Source: Mytilus edulis
Taxonomy: Eukaryota; Mollusca; Bivalvia; Mytilida; Mytilidae
Length of the DNA stretch: 64,000 nt
Assembly: GCF_963676685.1 (NCBI RefSeq)
Contig: NC_092350.1
Location: forward strand, 42,937,373 to 43,001,372
Reading direction: 5' to 3'
A model generated the notes under the pieces. The model was not told the origin of the DNA, made no database searches, and saw only the letters and a program-made list of their open reading frames with translations. This document shows, piece by piece, positions 45,801-56,790 of the stretch. Made by a program: the position numbers and the translations under genes. Numbering within the stretch: the first letter of the stretch is position 1; each line of letters opens with the position of its first letter.

Positions 45801-48800
45801 CCGGACACATTTTTAAACTAGATACCCTAATGATGATTGTGGCCAAATTTGGTTAAATTTGGCCAGTAGTTTCAGAGAAGAAGATTTTTGTAAAAGTTAA
45901 CAGACGACGACGACGACGGACAACGGACAACGGACGACGGACGCAAAGTGATGAGAAAAGCTCACTGGGCCCTTTGGTGAAGAGCGACTTTTAAGGTCGT
46001 AATGTTTGTATACAAACTCCGAAACTGGTGATATCTGGCTACGATTCTTTGTAGAGAAAGAGAAGTATAACCCGAACGATAACGCTGTATGGAGTTTGGT
46101 TTGTATGCTCTTAAAGTTATCCTTCATTTATATTAAAAATATTAATTTGATAAGAAACTAATTGTTGAAGCATCTTTAGACTGTGATAACAAGCTGGTTG
46201 TGCTTGTTTTTAGTTGTAAGATTGTATAGATTTAGAAAAAGACGGCAGTAAAATGCTACTCCGGAAAAAACCCAATCTGTTTTGGTTTGTATCATAAAGC
46301 AGGCAAAATCACAAAACTTACCTTAGAGATCAGAAAATATCCAACAACATTTAAATCAAATAGTTTGGTAAAATCATCCTTGGTTATATCATCTATTGTT
46401 TGATATGGCGGATCTGCAACAAAAAAAATTAAAATGCTTAAGTCGAAAACGGAATTCTCAAATTTTGATTGCAGCATATCCATATTCGTCTTTTTCTTCG
46501 AATAAACCAAAAGAGAAAGTTAGGCGAACATAATATTTCCATAGAATTCTTCTTCGAATAAACAAGTAGAGAAAGTTTGGCGAACATAATATTTTAATAC
46601 ATCGAAACGAATAAATGACAAAATTTCTACCCAAAATCTTTTTTTCTAATCTAATGGATGATGAATAAAAAAATAATTCTTTTGCAATTTGGTTAATTTC
46701 TGGTGTATGAAGTATCGTAAGACAAAGCTCTTTGCAGATTGACCACAGTCTTTAAAAAAAAGGTAGAAATTGTTTATTTTGAATTCTGTGACATTATTAG
46801 ACTTTTTCATTTCATTTCTAAAGGAGCAACCTGAAATATGTTGATTGTTGGTTGCTTAACGTCCAGTGGCAAATATTTCATAAAAAATGAAAGAAAAGCA
46901 AGAGTACTAACAACAATGCTATACTACATTTATTTACTTGTATCACAATTTGTTCTATTTGTGTTTATCATAAAACTAACATATAAAAAAAGCAATATTT
47001 GCACAAGGGTTTTTAAATTGATAAGATCATTATAAGATGTCGTATGCTTGTCAAGTACAAAGATGTAAATATTTATGATAAAAAAAACCCGGTTTTATAT
47101 CGAACTTAACCTGTATTTTCGCTTTCAAATTGTCAATCGATGATAATTTCCAAGACTCGGTACGCACATTTAATATAGAAATTCAGCTTATATTTAACGA
47201 CGAATAAACTTTTTTATGAAGGTAGCAAATATTTTGAAAGGTCTAGATCAACCACACACCACTCCCATCTAGACAAAACATGAAATCCCCACAAAACCAC
47301 TAAGACAGACGCATATACAAGTTACTCACGATATCCGGCATTGTTGATGACGCAGTTCAGTAAACCATATTTGTTTATTGTTTCTTGTACCAAATGCTGA
47401 AAAAGTAAATAAACAAAGCCTTTAGAATACAAATTATCATGGGATAAATACATTTTACAAGAGCACAGTTGAAGTATATTGTGTAATTCAACAGTGATCA
47501 ATTTTGCGTCTGTCTAAATACTTTGCTCAGATAAAAAGTGTTACGGAAATACCCGTACCAAGTAAGAAATACGACTTTTGTTTTCCATTCGTTAGATGTG
47601 TTTGAGCTTTTGATTTTTCCATTTTCTATTTTTGTCTTTTTACTTTTTACAATAACCAGTGACGTTGGTGTATTCAATTTCAAAATATAAAATTAACCGT
47701 TGAACCTACCTTCACGTCTGATTCCTTAGTAACATCTGCAAAGACAAATGTTGCTTCGCCGCCATAACCTGCCTCGTTTATTTTCTTCTCAACAGCTTTA
47801 CCTTGTTTTTCTAATAAAATTATGGGCTCAATAAAACACTATATTTTAATGAAACAATGTGAAGTCTACATATATATTATCTGCTTAAAGTATATACTTG
47901 TAAAACCGTCAATATATTATTGTATAGTTTTTATCTTAATAAAAGGGGATGTGTGTTATACGTCAATGACGACAAATGTATAAATGCATGTGCACTAGAC
48001 AATATTTGAAAATACAAAACACATGATATTACGACAACAAAATATCATAATGAATTTAGATAAACGTTTTCAACAAATGAACAGAATTAATATTTTTCGT
48101 TACCTATTGCTTACATTTATTTGACTTACCGTCATTAGAACAAAATACTACTTTAGATCCATGTCGAACTGTAAAAGAAAAAAAATCTAGTAAGCAGTCA
48201 ATACTAATTATTGTGGTATATGAATAAAAAAAATAATGTTTTGATTTTCAGTTATTTTAATATTTAACCATTATTGCAGATATCAATGACTATTTATATT
48301 TGATGATAACTACATGTATACCTCTCTTTGAAACTCCGATTGCATATTCATTCTTGGTTTAATTCATCATTTGTTTAGAAATACTTTACTGCATGTGAAA
48401 AATAATATCCAATGACCCTATGTAGCGTAAGAGGTATCTATGATGTAATGATGAGAAAAATGCATATTAACTGGATATTTAAAAAACCCAGATATGGGAC
48501 AATGACACGAATGCATATAACCTAACCACAAACACGCCACGCACAAAAAGACATCCACATGATCTTCATCGGAACAAGAACTACCCAACAACAGGCAGTA
48601 GGCTATGGATGGACACTAACACAATAAGAGCAATAAAATCCAAGATCTCAGAAAAATATCAAAATATCTAATTAAAACAAAGATTCAACAAGACACATCA
48701 ATAACAAACATGTAAATTTACTTCAACTTAAATATGACCTTAGAGTGGTCATTTTCCCCCGTTGGACATTAGGAGATACAGCGGTATTTTTCAAAATTAT

Positions 48801-51800
48801 CCTTTTCAAGTCACCAACTGCACGAAGGAAAATAAATTAAAGACCCATTGACCAAGGCACAAAAATTTCAAATAAAATTGAGAATGGAAATGGGGAATGT
48901 GTCAAAGAGACAACAACCCGACCATAGAAAAAACAACAGCAGAAGTCACCAACAGGTCTTCAATGTAGCGAGAAATTCCCGCACCCGGAGACGTCCTTCA
49001 GCTGGCCCCTAAACAAATATAGACTAGTTTAGTGATAATGAACGCCATACTAATTTCCAAATTGTACACAAGAAACTAAAATTAAAATAATACAAGACTA
49101 ACAAAGGCCAGATGCTCCTGACTTGGGACAGGCGCGAAAATGCGGCGGGGTTAATCATGTTTATGAGATCTCAACCCTCCCCCTATACCTCTAGACAATG
49201 TTGAAAAGTAAACGCATAACAATACGCACATTTAAAATTCAGTTCAAGAGAAGTCCGAGTCTGATGTCAGAAGATGAAACCAAATAGAATAAATAAAATG
49301 ACAATAATACATAAATAACAACAGACTACTAGCAGTTAACTGACATGCCAGCTCCAGACTTCAATTAAACTGATTGAAAGATTATGATTTCATCATATGA
49401 ATATCAGGCACAATCCTTCCCGTTAGGGGTTTAGTATCATACCATCATAACATATATGAGAAGAACATAACCCGTGTCATGCCAACAACTGGTTTTTGAA
49501 TAAATGTGTTTAGTTCCGATGCAAAGACCCTATAAGTGAATCAATATTAACGCCAAAATATGCAAACTTTAATGACCTGACAACAGTATCGTAACTATAT
49601 CCCTTCTTAATAAGTCTATTTAAAGGTTTTGTTAGTTTCTGAGGTAAATGCTGACATTTTTGTGCTTCATAAAGAATATTTCCATAAAAAATTGGATGTG
49701 AAATAATCGAACGTATAAGAAGTCTGCATGTTGAGCTATATTTACGAATGATGTCCTTATATACCGATAATAAAATTTAGTAAATGTTTTGACTAGTTTG
49801 TGATATCGAAGACCCTGGTGTAATAATTTTTCAGTAATACATAAATTTCTCTCGTTAAAATCTAAAACGTTGTTACATACACGAGCGAATCGTACAAGTT
49901 GAGATATATAAACACCGTAAGATGGTGACAAGGGAACGTCACCATCTAAAAATGGACAATTAACGATAGGAAATGAAAAATCATCTCTTTTATCATAAAT
50001 TTTATTATCGCTATTTTGTGCATTTTTCCTTTGATCTTTTTTTGTGATAATTTTCATATCATGCTACTCGCTTGAGATGGAAAATTATCGCTAGAAACTA
50101 AGCATGCACGTGGCGTTGCTAGCGAAATTGACATGAAATTGATAACGTCGTCATAGGTAAAATAGCGATAAAAAGATTATCATTGTTCATCTCAACTCGA
50201 TTGCCTTTCTCGCTTTCGCCGTCCCGGCTCAAGCGACTATAAGTATTAAGCTTTCCGTTAGTGATATAGATATCAAGATCGAGGAAAGGGCAGTGGTCAT
50301 TGTTAGTATTAGCTTTATTTAAAGTGAGTTCAACAGGATAAATTTCTTTAGTATACATACTGAAGTCGTCATTATTGAGAGCCAAAATATCATCCAAATA
50401 TCTAAAAGTATTGTTAAATTTGTTTATCAGATGTTGTTTCGATGGGTCTTTGCTGATTTTTGTCATAAATTGTAACTCATAGCAATACAAAAACAGGTCC
50501 GCAATAAGTGGTGCACAGTTAGTCCCCATTGGAATTCCGATAACCTGACGATATACGGAATCTCCAAAGCGAACACAAATGTTAGCTAGTAAAAATTCAA
50601 GGGCATATATAGTATCAAAGCATGTCCAATTGACATAGTTTTTTGTTTATTGCTACTAAAAAATGACCTAAAAGAGTTTGAACATATATATTCACATTCT
50701 GACTTTTTAAATGCCCATTTAATTAGGTGTGTGAATTTTTTCTTAATTAAAATGTGAGGCAATGTGGTATACAGGGTAGAAAAATCAAAACTTTGAACAG
50801 ATTCAAAATCACCAATATAAGCATGCAATTTATCAAGTACTTCCAACGAGTTCTTGACACTCCAAAAGTAATTAATTCCACTATTTTCGAAGGCCTTATT
50901 TGAACAATTTATTATCAGGTTTTTGATTGTACCAAGTGTACTAGTAAGAAGAATAGACAATTTAGAAGTGGAACAATGACTTGAAGACGAAATAAATCTA
51001 TATTTGTAAGGTGTTTTGTGTAGCTTCGTAAGCCAATACATAGTTGGGACTTTCATTGTATTTGGTTCTGCTTGTAAAGCGGTAGCTAAAAGTTTATGTT
51101 TGTTACAGATGTCTTTTTCTGAAAATGGAGTCAGTTGAAATGTTGGTGAATTGGTATTTTCTTTTTTTCAGAACCTCAATGTAAAATTTACGTCAAACAA
51201 TAATAATATTATTAGAAGCTTTTATCGGCCGGGACAAACACAAATTCCTTGGCTAGTTCTTTTAGATTATGTTTGATACGAGAAATAGGTTTATTGTGGT
51301 TATTGTTAATAGTAAAATGTTCTTTAAAATGTTGAATACGTATATCAACTATGTTCGTTACTGAATTAAAAAAAGAGTCCAAAGATTTTTTGTCAGCTTT
51401 TTCCCGTTTTATCCATTTCACAAACTTTGAATGAGAATCACCAGGCTGCTTATTTACTACTTCTAAAGGTTGAACTGCTAAATATTTAATAGGATGATTT
51501 TACATTTCTCAATACTTTCGTTCTTTATAACAAAAATACATGCAGACATAACATTTCTATTTCTATTATTATTGAAAAATAAAACTGATATTGCATCAGT
51601 AGTGGATCTAGAGTTTATAGTAGGGAAATTGTTTGGGACTACAGGGAACTTGACTTGGGTATGCCTGTTATAGTCTCATTGATATTTACTACACCTTCAT
51701 CCAATTTCAGCACATTATTCATATCATCCTTAATCATCCTTAATTAAGGTTCCACTAAAGTTAAAATAAAGGACACTTCATAAACAGCTAAAATTTGCGC

Positions 51801-53099
51801 GTATTTTTCAACCTCTAATGAATAAAGTCCTAAACTATATGAACATAATTATCTTCATTTTAACATAATCACACTGTGTAAATTTTAAATACATTTGAAA
51901 GTGTTATGTTGTGGCCAAACCGGTTCTTGGGGTGAACACTAAATTTTCCAAAAAACCTGGAGGCCTACGAGACGACTAAATTTGATTAAAATGTAATGAA
52001 GTACATGTACAAGCTAGTGTTGTTTTATCACAGGAATATGTTTCAATGGCATATTTGTCCAATTTCTGTATTGTACCTTCGATATTCGTTCACTTAGATA
52101 CATGAAATTAACTCAAACTCGTAAATCAATACATTTTGTGAAAAATTCAACATTAGCTTGTACTGCATGACAAGGAACAGTATTCGTTTGTTTCATTTTT
52201 TAATGTAGGATAAAGAGCACCTTTGCTTGCCAAGGGAACAATCAAAGTCCCCACCTCCCCACCCTTAGCGAATTAAGATAGACTTTTGGATCCACCATGT
52301 AATGAGTTCCGTTAGTCGTAGTTGTAACTGGCGGCATCCAATCTAAAAAAAAGCCTTCTAGACGATAACGTGTAAATGAAGAACATGCTTATAAACATTG
52401 CACGTGCAAAAAGTCTTTCTTCTCAAAACATAAAGCGATATTTAAAAATCAAAACCAAATTAAAGAGAACATAAAGAAAAGCCAAATTCTGACAAGGAAT
52501 CAGATTCGAAATAAATAAGATTAAAACAACATAAAACTTATTTAAGCGTTTTACTACATTTTTTAAATGTTCTTAACTTTGAATGAAAAATGAATTTTAT
52601 GTTCCTGTTTTTATGCTTTATTATAGTTTATTTATCGCAAATGAATTTCGTAAATGTGCAACATTTTATTCTATGAGATTATATGAAATTTTATACTGGT
52701 TAGATACACTAGGAAAAGCGACATAACTGTTACATAAATAATACTTCACATATATCAGACGTATAATGTATAATATCGACTGCATTTAAATGAAAATCTC
52801 TCGTTTACCAAAAACAAAATATTAATTTGAATTTTTTTGAATAAATGTACATTGTATTTAAGATAAGTTTGACACGTAAGTAAATATATGTGGTACTTGT
52901 GCATCTAATTATATCTTACACATATCATATGATTCATGTATAATTATTGTTTTACTGTATCACATGATCTATGTATAATTGATTTGTTTACCCCCGACGT
53001 AGACTTACCGAATACTTCTAATAAACCTTTGCCGATCCCACTCGACCCTCCAGTAATCAACGTTACTTTGTCTTTATACCGCTGACAACTTTCCGCCAT
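39682..53099 (-). CDS. HSD17B14-like: Short-chain dehydrogenase/reductase, HSD17B14-like, nine exons, complete
   Basis: Exons in order: 53009-53099, 48130-48168, 47710-47810, 47330-47396, 46322-46413, 44766-44870, 43988-44055, 40343-40439, 39682-39843. They total 822 bp, 273 residues plus stop, and all phases match. NAD(P)-binding TGGSSGIG is at 16-23, NNAG at 95-98 followed by YHPP, the active-site Asn in LNVVGYF at about 121, catalytic Ser148, Tyr161 and Lys165 (YVATK), and SISPG at 188-192. The length and the NNAGxHPP and SPG segments fit the HSD17B14 type of classical SDR (human about 270 aa), which oxidises steroid or sugar hydroxyls with NAD+. Exact substrate unknown. No signal or transmembrane segment, so cytosolic. 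I chose the ATG at 53099 because it gives MAESCQRYKDKVTLITGG, the usual spacing to the nucleotide-binding motif; upstream in-frame ATGs (53132, 53192) would only add an unlikely extension. Confidence 0.9.
40343..40439 (-). CDS. HSD17B14-like: SDR exon 8 (SPG loop)
   Basis: Encodes SISPGATSSPLLLKMVDISP then DPEQQMQRYKDVS. Acceptor GTTGTAG; donor TCT|GTATAT is the weakest donor of the gene, but frame and homology to the substrate-binding loop support it. Confidence 0.78.
40668..43798. mobile_element. Composite TIR-element array X-S-X-S-X flanked by TTAA
   Basis: X is a 469-bp unit with 19-bp perfect terminal inverted repeats, GGTGTCATACCACCAATTA and its complement. Copies are at 40668-41136, 41999-42467 and 43330-43798. 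They are separated by an identical-looking 862-bp spacer S (41137-41998, 42468-43329), so the period is exactly 1,331 bp. TTAA borders only the outer ends (40664-40667, 43799-43802); inner junctions are different. A few substitutions group copies 2 and 3 (for example CAGAATTGAAGG against CAGAAATGAAAG). No ORF of note, so it is nonautonomous. Confidence 0.85.
43988..44055 (-). CDS. HSD17B14-like: SDR exon 7
   Basis: Encodes GAVLAMTRALAIDEAKYNVR plus VN, ending in phase 2 before GTAAGT. Helix after the catalytic Lys and strand towards the SPG loop. Confidence 0.85.
44225..44410 (+). repeat. Interspersed repeat R1, diverged
   Basis: GCCAATGATACAACTCTCC, AGTAAACCATTATAGGT, CACGGAGTCACGAAGCTCAC and GCTATCTATAAAAGGCCTC match the reverse complement of the 13319/21080 sub-type. 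An (AT)n run follows at 44458-44480. Confidence 0.6.
44766..44870 (-). CDS. HSD17B14-like: SDR exon 6 (catalytic Ser/Tyr/Lys)
   Basis: Encodes YALPHLRKTEGNIINIASMD then GHHAAGGSTIYVATK; Ser148 lies 13 residues before Tyr161, and Lys165 follows four later. Acceptor TTGTAG, donor AAA|GTGAGT. Confidence 0.88.
45001..45990. repeat. 1-kb interspersed repeat beginning GAGGCTCTAAAGAGCCTGTG
   Basis: Starts with a palindromic AGGCTCTAAAGAGCCT next to GTGTCGCTCACC and ends GAGAAAAGCTCACTGGGCCC. Internally duplicated: CATTTTACCC...CTATTTTAAGCCATG(T/G)CGGCCATCTTGG...GGACACATTTTTAAA...ACCCTAATGATGATTGTGG occurs twice (about 45520-45640 and 45740-45860). A GACGACGGACAACGG microsatellite precedes the right end. 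I recognise the type as common in bivalve genomes; function unknown. Confidence 0.65.
46322..46413 (-). CDS. HSD17B14-like: SDR exon 5 (active-site Asn)
   Basis: Encodes HPPYQTIDDITKDDFTKLFD then LNVVGYFLISK; Asn about 121 is the fourth member of the SDR tetrad. Acceptor GTTGCAG, donor AAG|GTAAGT. Confidence 0.87.
47330..47396 (-). CDS. HSD17B14-like: SDR exon 4 (NNAG motif)
   Basis: Encodes HLVQETINKYGLLNCVINNA plus GY, ending in phase 1 before GTGAGT. Acceptor CTTTTTCAG. Confidence 0.87.
47710..47810 (-). CDS. HSD17B14-like: SDR exon 3
   Basis: Encodes EKQGKAVEKKINEAGYGGEA then TFVFADVTKESDVK; ADVT is the conserved acidic adenine-ring contact. Acceptor TTATTAG, donor AAG|GTAGGT, ends in phase 0. 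Confidence 0.85.
48130..48168 (-). CDS. HSD17B14-like: SDR exon 2 (39-bp micro-exon)
   Basis: Encodes VRHGSKVVFCSND, the second beta strand of the Rossmann fold. Acceptor TTTTACAG, donor GACG|GTAAGT, phase 1 on both sides. Too short for ORF callers. Confidence 0.85.
49510..51490 (-). pseudogene. PLE reverse transcriptase, frameshifted and interrupted
   Basis: Motifs in order: KWIKREKADKKSLDSF and FVFVPADKSF (51212-51421), MYWLTKLHKTPYKYRF and FDFSTLYTTLPH (50586-51056), a frame change near 50640, then GIPMGTNCAPLIADLF and FRYLDDILALNN (50250-50550). A 238-bp insertion follows at 50004-50241, then KIYDKRDDFSFPIV and YGVYISQLVRFARV, a further frame change near 49750, and an apparent end FGVNIDSLIGSLHRN with stop at 49510-49512. 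No GIY-YIG after the reverse transcriptase, so the parent either had its nuclease at the N-terminus or lacked it. Not functional. Confidence 0.75.
50004..50241. mobile_element. 238-bp insertion inside the PLE reverse transcriptase
   Basis: It splits the coding sequence between NGKLNT and KIYDKRDD, which are adjacent in sense (compare RLKTKLYDKRDDFSF in the Naiad copy). Ends on the minus strand are TATAGTCGC and GCGATAAT, imperfect inverted repeats. The interior has GCCGGGACGGCGAAAGCGAG and GCTAGCAACGCCACGTGCAT. Probably a small nonautonomous DNA element. Confidence 0.6.
53009..53099 (-). CDS. HSD17B14-like: SDR exon 1 (cofactor-binding Gly motif)
   Basis: Thirty codons from ATG to LLEVF, then one base before GTAAGT. 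Contains TGGSSGIGKG. Confidence 0.88.
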
Positions 53100-54277
53100 T
53101 TTGTATGAGGGTATGGATGGAGGATAATTCATTTCTCTGTTCTTTAATTGATTTGCCCTATATTCTTTATTCTTTATAACATAGTACCCCATTATTTTCT
53201 ATTCTTTATGTTTTTGGTCCATTTTTCTCATTATTCAAATTTGTAGTATCTTATTTTCTATTCTAGCTGAAAGCCCCATTCTAACCCTCGTGTATCAAAT
53301 ACATGTTCATGTGCATATCTTATCCACATTGCTATCTTATTTATCTTAAGTAAGCCTGTTGATGTGATGGTTAAGTTAATATCTTGCCGAAATTTATTAT
53401 TTATCAGTTATGTTTACCTACTATTGATCTGATGGTTGGGTCAATTCGATCACTAATTTGATTATCCATTTTACAATGGGCTCCTAATTTAATGCTCGTA
53501 GCAGTCTCAATTTGAGTATTTTGCTATAACAACCGACTCAAACGTTTACAAACATAGAAGATATTTTTCTTTTTATATCAAACAATTTTGCTAAGTTGTG
53601 AACTTATCTATTGTACACATTACATCAGCTTCATACTTTGCTGTTGCTTTGGTTGGTTGTGCTCAAATGGTTCGTTTAAAACAAGAATTTATCAGGCGCA
53701 CATGTAGAAGTTATACTGTGGTCATTCTAGCACACCTATTGCATTTAAACAACCTTTTCCTTGTGAACAGAACAAAAATTGCGATGACAACAGTATTAAT
53801 TCCTTCCGCAATTTTAAATGCATATTTTTATTAAGTCAATTCGATTTATCCCTTATACCAATTATCAAGGAATTGCAATTCCTTGCTTTGACTTAATAAA
53901 AAAAAAATCCAAAAAATATATATATAAAAGCATGAGATATGTTGGATATATTTTAGAACCTGACTATGGAAAATAAATAGATAAAAAAGTGATGTAAAAA
54001 AAAAAGGACAAATTTGTTACACAGTTCACAATTGACCTTAAACGGAATTTATCATAACAAAAACAATACATAAGTGGTGTCCCGGATTTGTTTTCATTAA
54101 TCGATTCATGACTATTAAACAGCGGTATACTACTGTTTCCTTTATTTATAGTTTAAACCTCATAATTGCCCGAACCTACTGCAAACATTGTTTTTTTTAT
54201 GAATCATCGCTTATCCATTGTATCTATAACTTAAACTATTGTGTTAATGCCTTTTAAAAATTAACGCCTATTCTTAA

Positions 54278-54895
54278 GGGCATACGATACAGTTACAGGG
54301 GAGGTAATGACGTTGCTAACGTAAATTGTTATTTTCGCGACGTCAAACTACGATTTATCGGGAAACGATTAAGTTTTCAACTGCTTTTTATCATTCAAAC
54401 TTATCTAACTTGAAAACGTGTTCATGGACCCCTCTTTTTTAAAATGCCATTTGGTTTGATTGCGCGAGAAGATTATCTGTGCCAATTTTCACGAAAACGT
54501 AAATAGTGCAATTTTTTTAATTTTAAAAATGTACAGCAAAAAATGACGTTTTTTTTTCAATTCATGACCATTTAATAAATATGAGTTATTGCTGAATAAA
54601 AAATTCATAAATTTTTAGAATACTTATAAAATACAGAAATTACAAATTATTTAACAAAAAACAATTTGTGTTTATCTTTTAAAACCAAAAAGTTATGTCT
54701 TTCTTTCGAAAGGAAAAATACGGCCACAAATCCGAATTTTGAGCAAATATACAAAATTTCGACCTCATTTAACTCAAAAAGTAGCACATGGAGGTATATT
54801 TTTTATTACATATTTGATTTAATCAGGCAAAAATTAGCCTATATGGAAATTTTCATCAAACTGTAAATACAGGATCAAAACTGTATCGCATGCCC
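54278..54895. mobile_element. 618-bp TIR element flanked by TTAA
   Basis: Ends GGGCATACGATACAGTT (left) and AACTGTATCGCATGCCC (right), one mismatch, flanked on both sides by TTAA (54274-54277, 54896-54899). No transposase coding. A TTAA duplication would suggest mobilisation by a piggyBac-like enzyme, but because the flank is palindromic a shorter duplication is also possible. Confidence 0.65.
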
Positions 54896-55639
54896 TTAAT
54901 GAGAAGGTATTGTGAGTTTAAATAACCACGTAATCGTGTCAAACGATCCATTAAAAAAATTAAATATCACAATCAAATGATTAAAAAATACAAATATATT
55001 ATAACACATCTCGTCTACCCTTAAAGATCTTCATACTAAGACGTCTGAATGTTATCTGTTTTTACAAAATAAGATATATAATTTCTATTAAAATTGAAAA
55101 TGGAAATGGCGAAATCGTCAAAGGGAAAACAATCCGACACAGAACATATATATAGTGCATATAATAAGTATGATCCGAAATTTCTAACAAAAAGCCTAAT
55201 TTTAGGAACATCAGGATTTTCTAGCATAGAAATTTGCGAATTAATAGTTGTAAAATTATGCAGCAAAACAGATGATCCATATTATATTAATTTATCAAAC
55301 AAAAATGGACAAATATAGAATGTAGTCATTTTTGTTTCAAACATGTGCAATAGCCAACAATAATTCGATAATAAACGACCAAACTCGCTTTTATTACACA
55401 GAATTCATGGACGGGTTCGATTCCCAGAGAAGGCATATAATGAATTACAAAAAATACAGGAAAATTTTTAAAACAATTCCATTAGTGAACAGAAATCAGT
55501 AATTTAGTCAATTCAAACTTAATGTAATTAGGCACACAAAGGAAACAAAAGAATATAAAATGGTAAGTCCATTTCAGCGACAGATTTAGGAAGCGTTGAT
55601 TCTAGAAAAAGAATCCACGGTAAATGAATAGGCTGATGT

Positions 55640-56790
55640 CACCACAAAGGTTTAATGCCAATGAAACAAGTATCCACTATAGTTTAAATGAAGTAGATGT
55701 AAGCAATTTTGGGCATCCAAACGGGAAAAACATACCGTAAAGGCCCCGTTTTTACAAATAAATAACTGTTGCACTCAAAAGAAACAACATAATAAATTGA
55801 TAATGTTAAATTTTACAAAACTATTGAAATTCTTAAATGCAAATCAAATTGATTTTGTTCGCTGTGATCAGGTTTTTGAATTCTTGTTTTCGATAAATCA
55901 GCTATTGTTCAGATGTTACATGATATGATTCCGCTAAGTCTGTTAGCTTACTTTGCTCGAAGTCTTAAATCTGTCTCAAGTTGATGAATAATGTATCATA
56001 ATGCGCGTTATGTTAGAGCAAGTAATTAATTTTTAGTATCTTTTGTATATTTGTATTTTTATAAATACAATGTACATAATACATACATGGATGGAGAGTT
56101 GTCTCATTGACACTCATACCACTTCTTGTATATGCAACATAGTCAAAGATTTTTTTTATGAAAATTATTAACTTTAATGATTATATTTAATAAATATAAT
56201 AATTAAAGTTAAGAATTTTGATAAAAAAATCTTTGACTATATTGCATATACAGTGAAACGTTTTTATTTCCTCTACAAAATGTAAAGTAGTGAATATTAT
56301 ATACTAGCTACTATAATTATATTCTACTGCTATTATTAATTTTAGTTGAATTTATAGATGCCCAAATTTTAAATCAAACAAAAAAAAATGTTGGTTACAC
56401 ATGGGGAAGTATTTCGACTTTTTGATAGATTTTAAACAGGCCTATGGAAAACACAAATAAAAAAAGATCTGAGAAAGATGAATAATATATTCCTGTTTAG
56501 TTACCTGATGTGATTTAATAATGCATTTAACATAATTGCAGAAGATTTATATATTAAACAAATAAAACAGACAAACAAAAAATAGAAAATTTAATAAACC
56601 AAAGAAGTAACCGCTTTCAACTTTATAGAGAAAACTGTCTTCATTTGAATTATAGGGGTACCACCGTCAGAATAGATAGGAATAGTACATTCAAATGAAA
56701 ATATTTTAAAATCGTTGCGACAAGTTTCTTGAAATTACTATTGCTTGGAAATTATTGAACCGATGTATGTGTATAATACTAAACAAAGTT
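55640..56790. repeat. Duplicated unit, copy A
   Basis: Shares blocks in the same order with about 61035-61930: TAAGCAATTTTGGG, CATACCGTWAAGGCCCCG, AACTGTTGCACT, GTGATCAGGTTTTT, TTTGATAGATTTTA, ATATTCCTGTTT, GATGTGATTTA, ACCGCTTTCAACTTTA, CTGTCTTCATTT, TGGTACATTCAAA and TTGAACCGATGTATG. Diverged but collinear. Confidence 0.65.
56129..56250. repeat. 122-bp near-perfect palindrome
   Basis: The arm TATATGCAACATAGTCAAAG and onwards to TTATATTTA is mirrored by TAAATATAA and onwards to CTTTGACTATATTGCATATA, centre near 56190. Only a few mismatches over about 60-bp arms. It directly follows an R1-type end (GTTGTCTCATTGACACTCAT) at 56098-56117. Confidence 0.8.

Larger units (their letters stand above)
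39844..48129. other. Introns 2-8 of the SDR gene (non-coding content)
   Basis: Intron 8 (39844-40342), intron 4 (46414-47329), intron 3 (47397-47709) and intron 2 (47811-48129) show no clear repeats. Intron 7 (40440-43987) is almost filled by the X-S composite array. Intron 6 holds an R1 copy (44225-44410). Intron 5 holds a 1-kb interspersed repeat (45001-45990). Confidence 0.6.
48868..51490 (-). mobile_element. 5'-truncated Penelope-like element
   Basis: Minus-strand remnant with a reverse-transcriptase region (about 49510-51490), then a non-coding tail to about 48868 containing GGGGAGGGTTGAGATC, CCTGTCCCAAGTCAGGAG, GGCCAGCTGAAGGACGTC and GTCGGGTTGTTGTCTC. It lies in intron 1 of the SDR gene in the same orientation. 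The 5' part, including any N-terminal endonuclease, is missing. A short tail relic of the same family is at 17840-17945. Confidence 0.75.
48169..53008. other. Intron 1 of the SDR gene
   Basis: 4.8 kb. The central part is the truncated PLE (48868-51490). Positions 48169-48860 and 51500-53000 are AT-rich with no exon or clear repeat. Confidence 0.55.

Noticed and set aside
53598..53834. 78-codon plus-strand ORF
   Set aside because: No recognisable motif or splice context; length is within chance for this composition.
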